Position numbers and translations under genes: made by a program | Assembly: GCA_041740495.1 (NCBI GenBank) | Contig: JBGSLW010000388.1 | Location: forward strand, 1-6,269 | Source: JANMEB01 sp041740495 | Lineage (GTDB): Bacteria; Planctomycetota; Planctomycetia; Pirellulales; Pirellulaceae | DNA length: 6,269 nt | Direction of reading: 5' to 3' | Notes under the pieces: model-generated | What the model saw: the letters and a program-made list of their open reading frames with translations, nothing else | Told to the model about the DNA's origin: nothing | Database searches by the model: none | In this document: positions 5,153-6,269 of the stretch, in pieces | How the letters are laid out: each line of letters opens with the position of its first letter | Numbering within the stretch: position 1 is the first letter of the stretch

Positions 5153-6269
5153 TCAGATGATCGCCAACGGATTGCGACCGGACTCCAGCGTCCCCCGAGT
5201 CACACCGACTCGATTCAGCGCTTGCAGCTCTGTCCAGACCTCTCGCCCCGCGATTTCGCCGGCCAACAGCCGCCGATAAAGTCCCAGCGTCCTTCGCACT
5301 TCATCGGGAGATTCTTCCAAAAACTCGACGCGAAACGCACCGATCCCGACGCGCTGGAGTTCTCGGACAACCTCGGCGCCGCTCTGCGGCGTCGCGTTGT
5401 ACAGGGTGTTGCGGCACCCGACGTCGGCGGTCAGCGGATGCGCGACCCCAATCCGGTCCCGCAGTTGCACTTGATGCCGGTCGCACGGTCGACCGCAGTT
5501 TGTCTTGTTCGTCCCCGGACTCAGCACGCTGCAAAAGACACAATGCTCCATATGGAACATCGGCATGTGCTGGTGGATCACCACTTCCCAGCACGTCGGG
5601 GGGACCGTTCGCAGCAGATCCAGAAGTTGCTCGCGATTGAGATCGTACGACGGCGTGAGGCGTTCGACTCCCAGTGACCAGACGAACTGCCCGGTCAGCT
5701 CGTTGGCGACATTGAACGAGAAGTCGGCAACGGTCGGGAGCTGCAGCTGTCGGAAAAAACGCAATCCAGCCAGGTTCCGCACCAAGATCCCTGCCGGCGA
5801 AAATCGAGCCATTGCGCGGAAGATCCCCACCTCACCCGGCTTTTGAATCCGCGGCGTCGATATGTATACACGTGTACAGTATTCGTGGGCGAGCGCCACC
5901 GCCTGGCGGTATTCGCGGATATCGGCGAAGTCGGCGTAGGCCAGTCGGCAGCCCTCCGCGAAAGCGGCGCGGAGCTGTTCCACGTTGCGGACCAGCGGTG
6001 TCAGTCCCGGCGCCTCCCGCGTGGGGACCGAAGGCCATTCCAACCGCATGGACTCGAGCTGCGGGGCAGGCGAGACGTCGCGCGAAGCGGAGGGGCCGCT
6101 GGCGTTCAATTGCTCCACGATCCGCCGGCGGAGCGTCCCCAGCACACTCAAGGGGACCATCGGTTCCCCGCGTTGATGTAACTCCAAGTCTCGCAGCTGA
6201 AAGATCGTCTTGCCCAGCCGTCCGAACTGCTCGCGGAGCGTCTCCCGATCGATCGGCCGCTTTTCGGCT
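5153..6269 (-). CDS. U32-family peptidase, C-terminal part (DUF3656 plus Cys-containing region)
   Basis: The frame is open from the window edge to TGA at 5155-5153, showing 371 residues of a longer protein whose N-terminus, including the first U32 domain, lies beyond base 6269. The visible part opens with the end of a DUF3656-like segment (REQFGRLGKTIFQL, then GEPMVPLSVLGTLRR). A second alpha/beta part follows (LVRNVEQL, YISTPRI, VADFSFNVANE), leading into a Cys cluster: C243 and C246 (MEHCVFC), C258 and C262 (CGRPC), and C285 (DVGCRN), counted from the first visible residue. U32 relatives include RlhA, acting in 23S rRNA hydroxylation, and UbiU/UbiV, which hold a [4Fe-4S] cluster through four cysteines, so iron-sulfur binding here is plausible. 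A TTG at 6187 could be taken as the start, but family-like sequence continues upstream of it without a stop, so it is internal. The ending GVTRGTLESGRNPLAII looks intact. Confidence 0.88.
   Translation of the reverse strand, partial: AEKRPIDRETLREQFGRLGKTIFQLRDLELHQRGEPMVPLSVLGTLRRRIVEQLNASGPSASRDVSPAPQLESMRLEWPSVPTREAPGLTPLVRNVEQLRAAFAEGCRLAYADFADIREYRQAVALAHEYCTRVYISTPRIQKPGEVGIFRAMARFSPAGILVRNLAGLRFFRQLQLPTVADFSFNVANELTGQFVWSLGVERLTPSYDLNREQLLDLLRTVPPTCWEVVIHQHMPMFHMEHCVFCSVLSPGTNKTNCGRPCDRHQVQLRDRIGVAHPLTADVGCRNTLYNATPQSGAEVVRELQRVGIGAFRVEFLEESPDEVRRTLGLYRRLLAGEIAGREVWTELQALNRVGVTRGTLESGRNPLAII

Overview
The window looks like chromosomal DNA of a Planctomycetota bacterium, probably Pirellulaceae-like. 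This is an inference from gene content: a lipoprotein-type TolC homologue, a long two-part U32 peptidase, a Gfo/Idh/MocA oxidoreductase beside a TIM-barrel sugar epimerase, and G+C-rich intergenic palindromes that read as 'FNAQPEAPA' when translated. No rRNA, tRNA, CRISPR array, transposase or phage gene is visible. Species cannot be assigned from the sequence alone.

All four genes lie on the minus strand. In transcription order they are: (1) the C-terminal 371 residues of a U32-family peptidase (6269-5153, N-terminus outside the window); (2) a complete Gfo/Idh/MocA NAD(P)-dependent oxidoreductase (4503-3355); (3) a complete sugar isomerase/epimerase with a fully conserved D-tagatose/D-allulose 3-epimerase-type active site (2965-2120); (4) the N-terminal 640 residues of a TolC-like outer-membrane efflux lipoprotein (1920-1, C-terminus outside the window). 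Gaps of 649, 389 and 199 bp separate them, so they are not a tight operon. Genes 2 and 3 are still a plausible functional pair in sugar or polyol catabolism (oxidation plus epimerisation). The U32 peptidase and TolC gene look like unrelated neighbours.

The most unusual content is between the genes. The 649-bp gap upstream of the oxidoreductase holds a composite repeat locus. A small paired-hairpin element (4848-4938) ends in CGTCATTCC / GGAATGACG. On its left are fifteen 16-bp tandem units carrying CGTCATT(CC), and on its right about nine 23-bp tandem units carrying GGAATGACG. Both arrays start inside one arm of a hairpin of the central element, as if each end of a REP/BIME-like palindrome had been amplified outward in its own register. 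The gap between oxidoreductase and epimerase has a second, unrelated repeat: 2.4 copies of an 84-bp tandem unit, plus an inverted partial copy that makes a 32-bp-arm inverted repeat (31/32 paired). It also holds a lone REP-like palindrome related to the 4848-4938 element.

No canonical intrinsic terminator (stem plus T-run) follows any gene. The repeat stem-loops are the only strong structures at the gene ends. I see no complete new defence or biosynthetic system; the novelty here is the repeat architecture.
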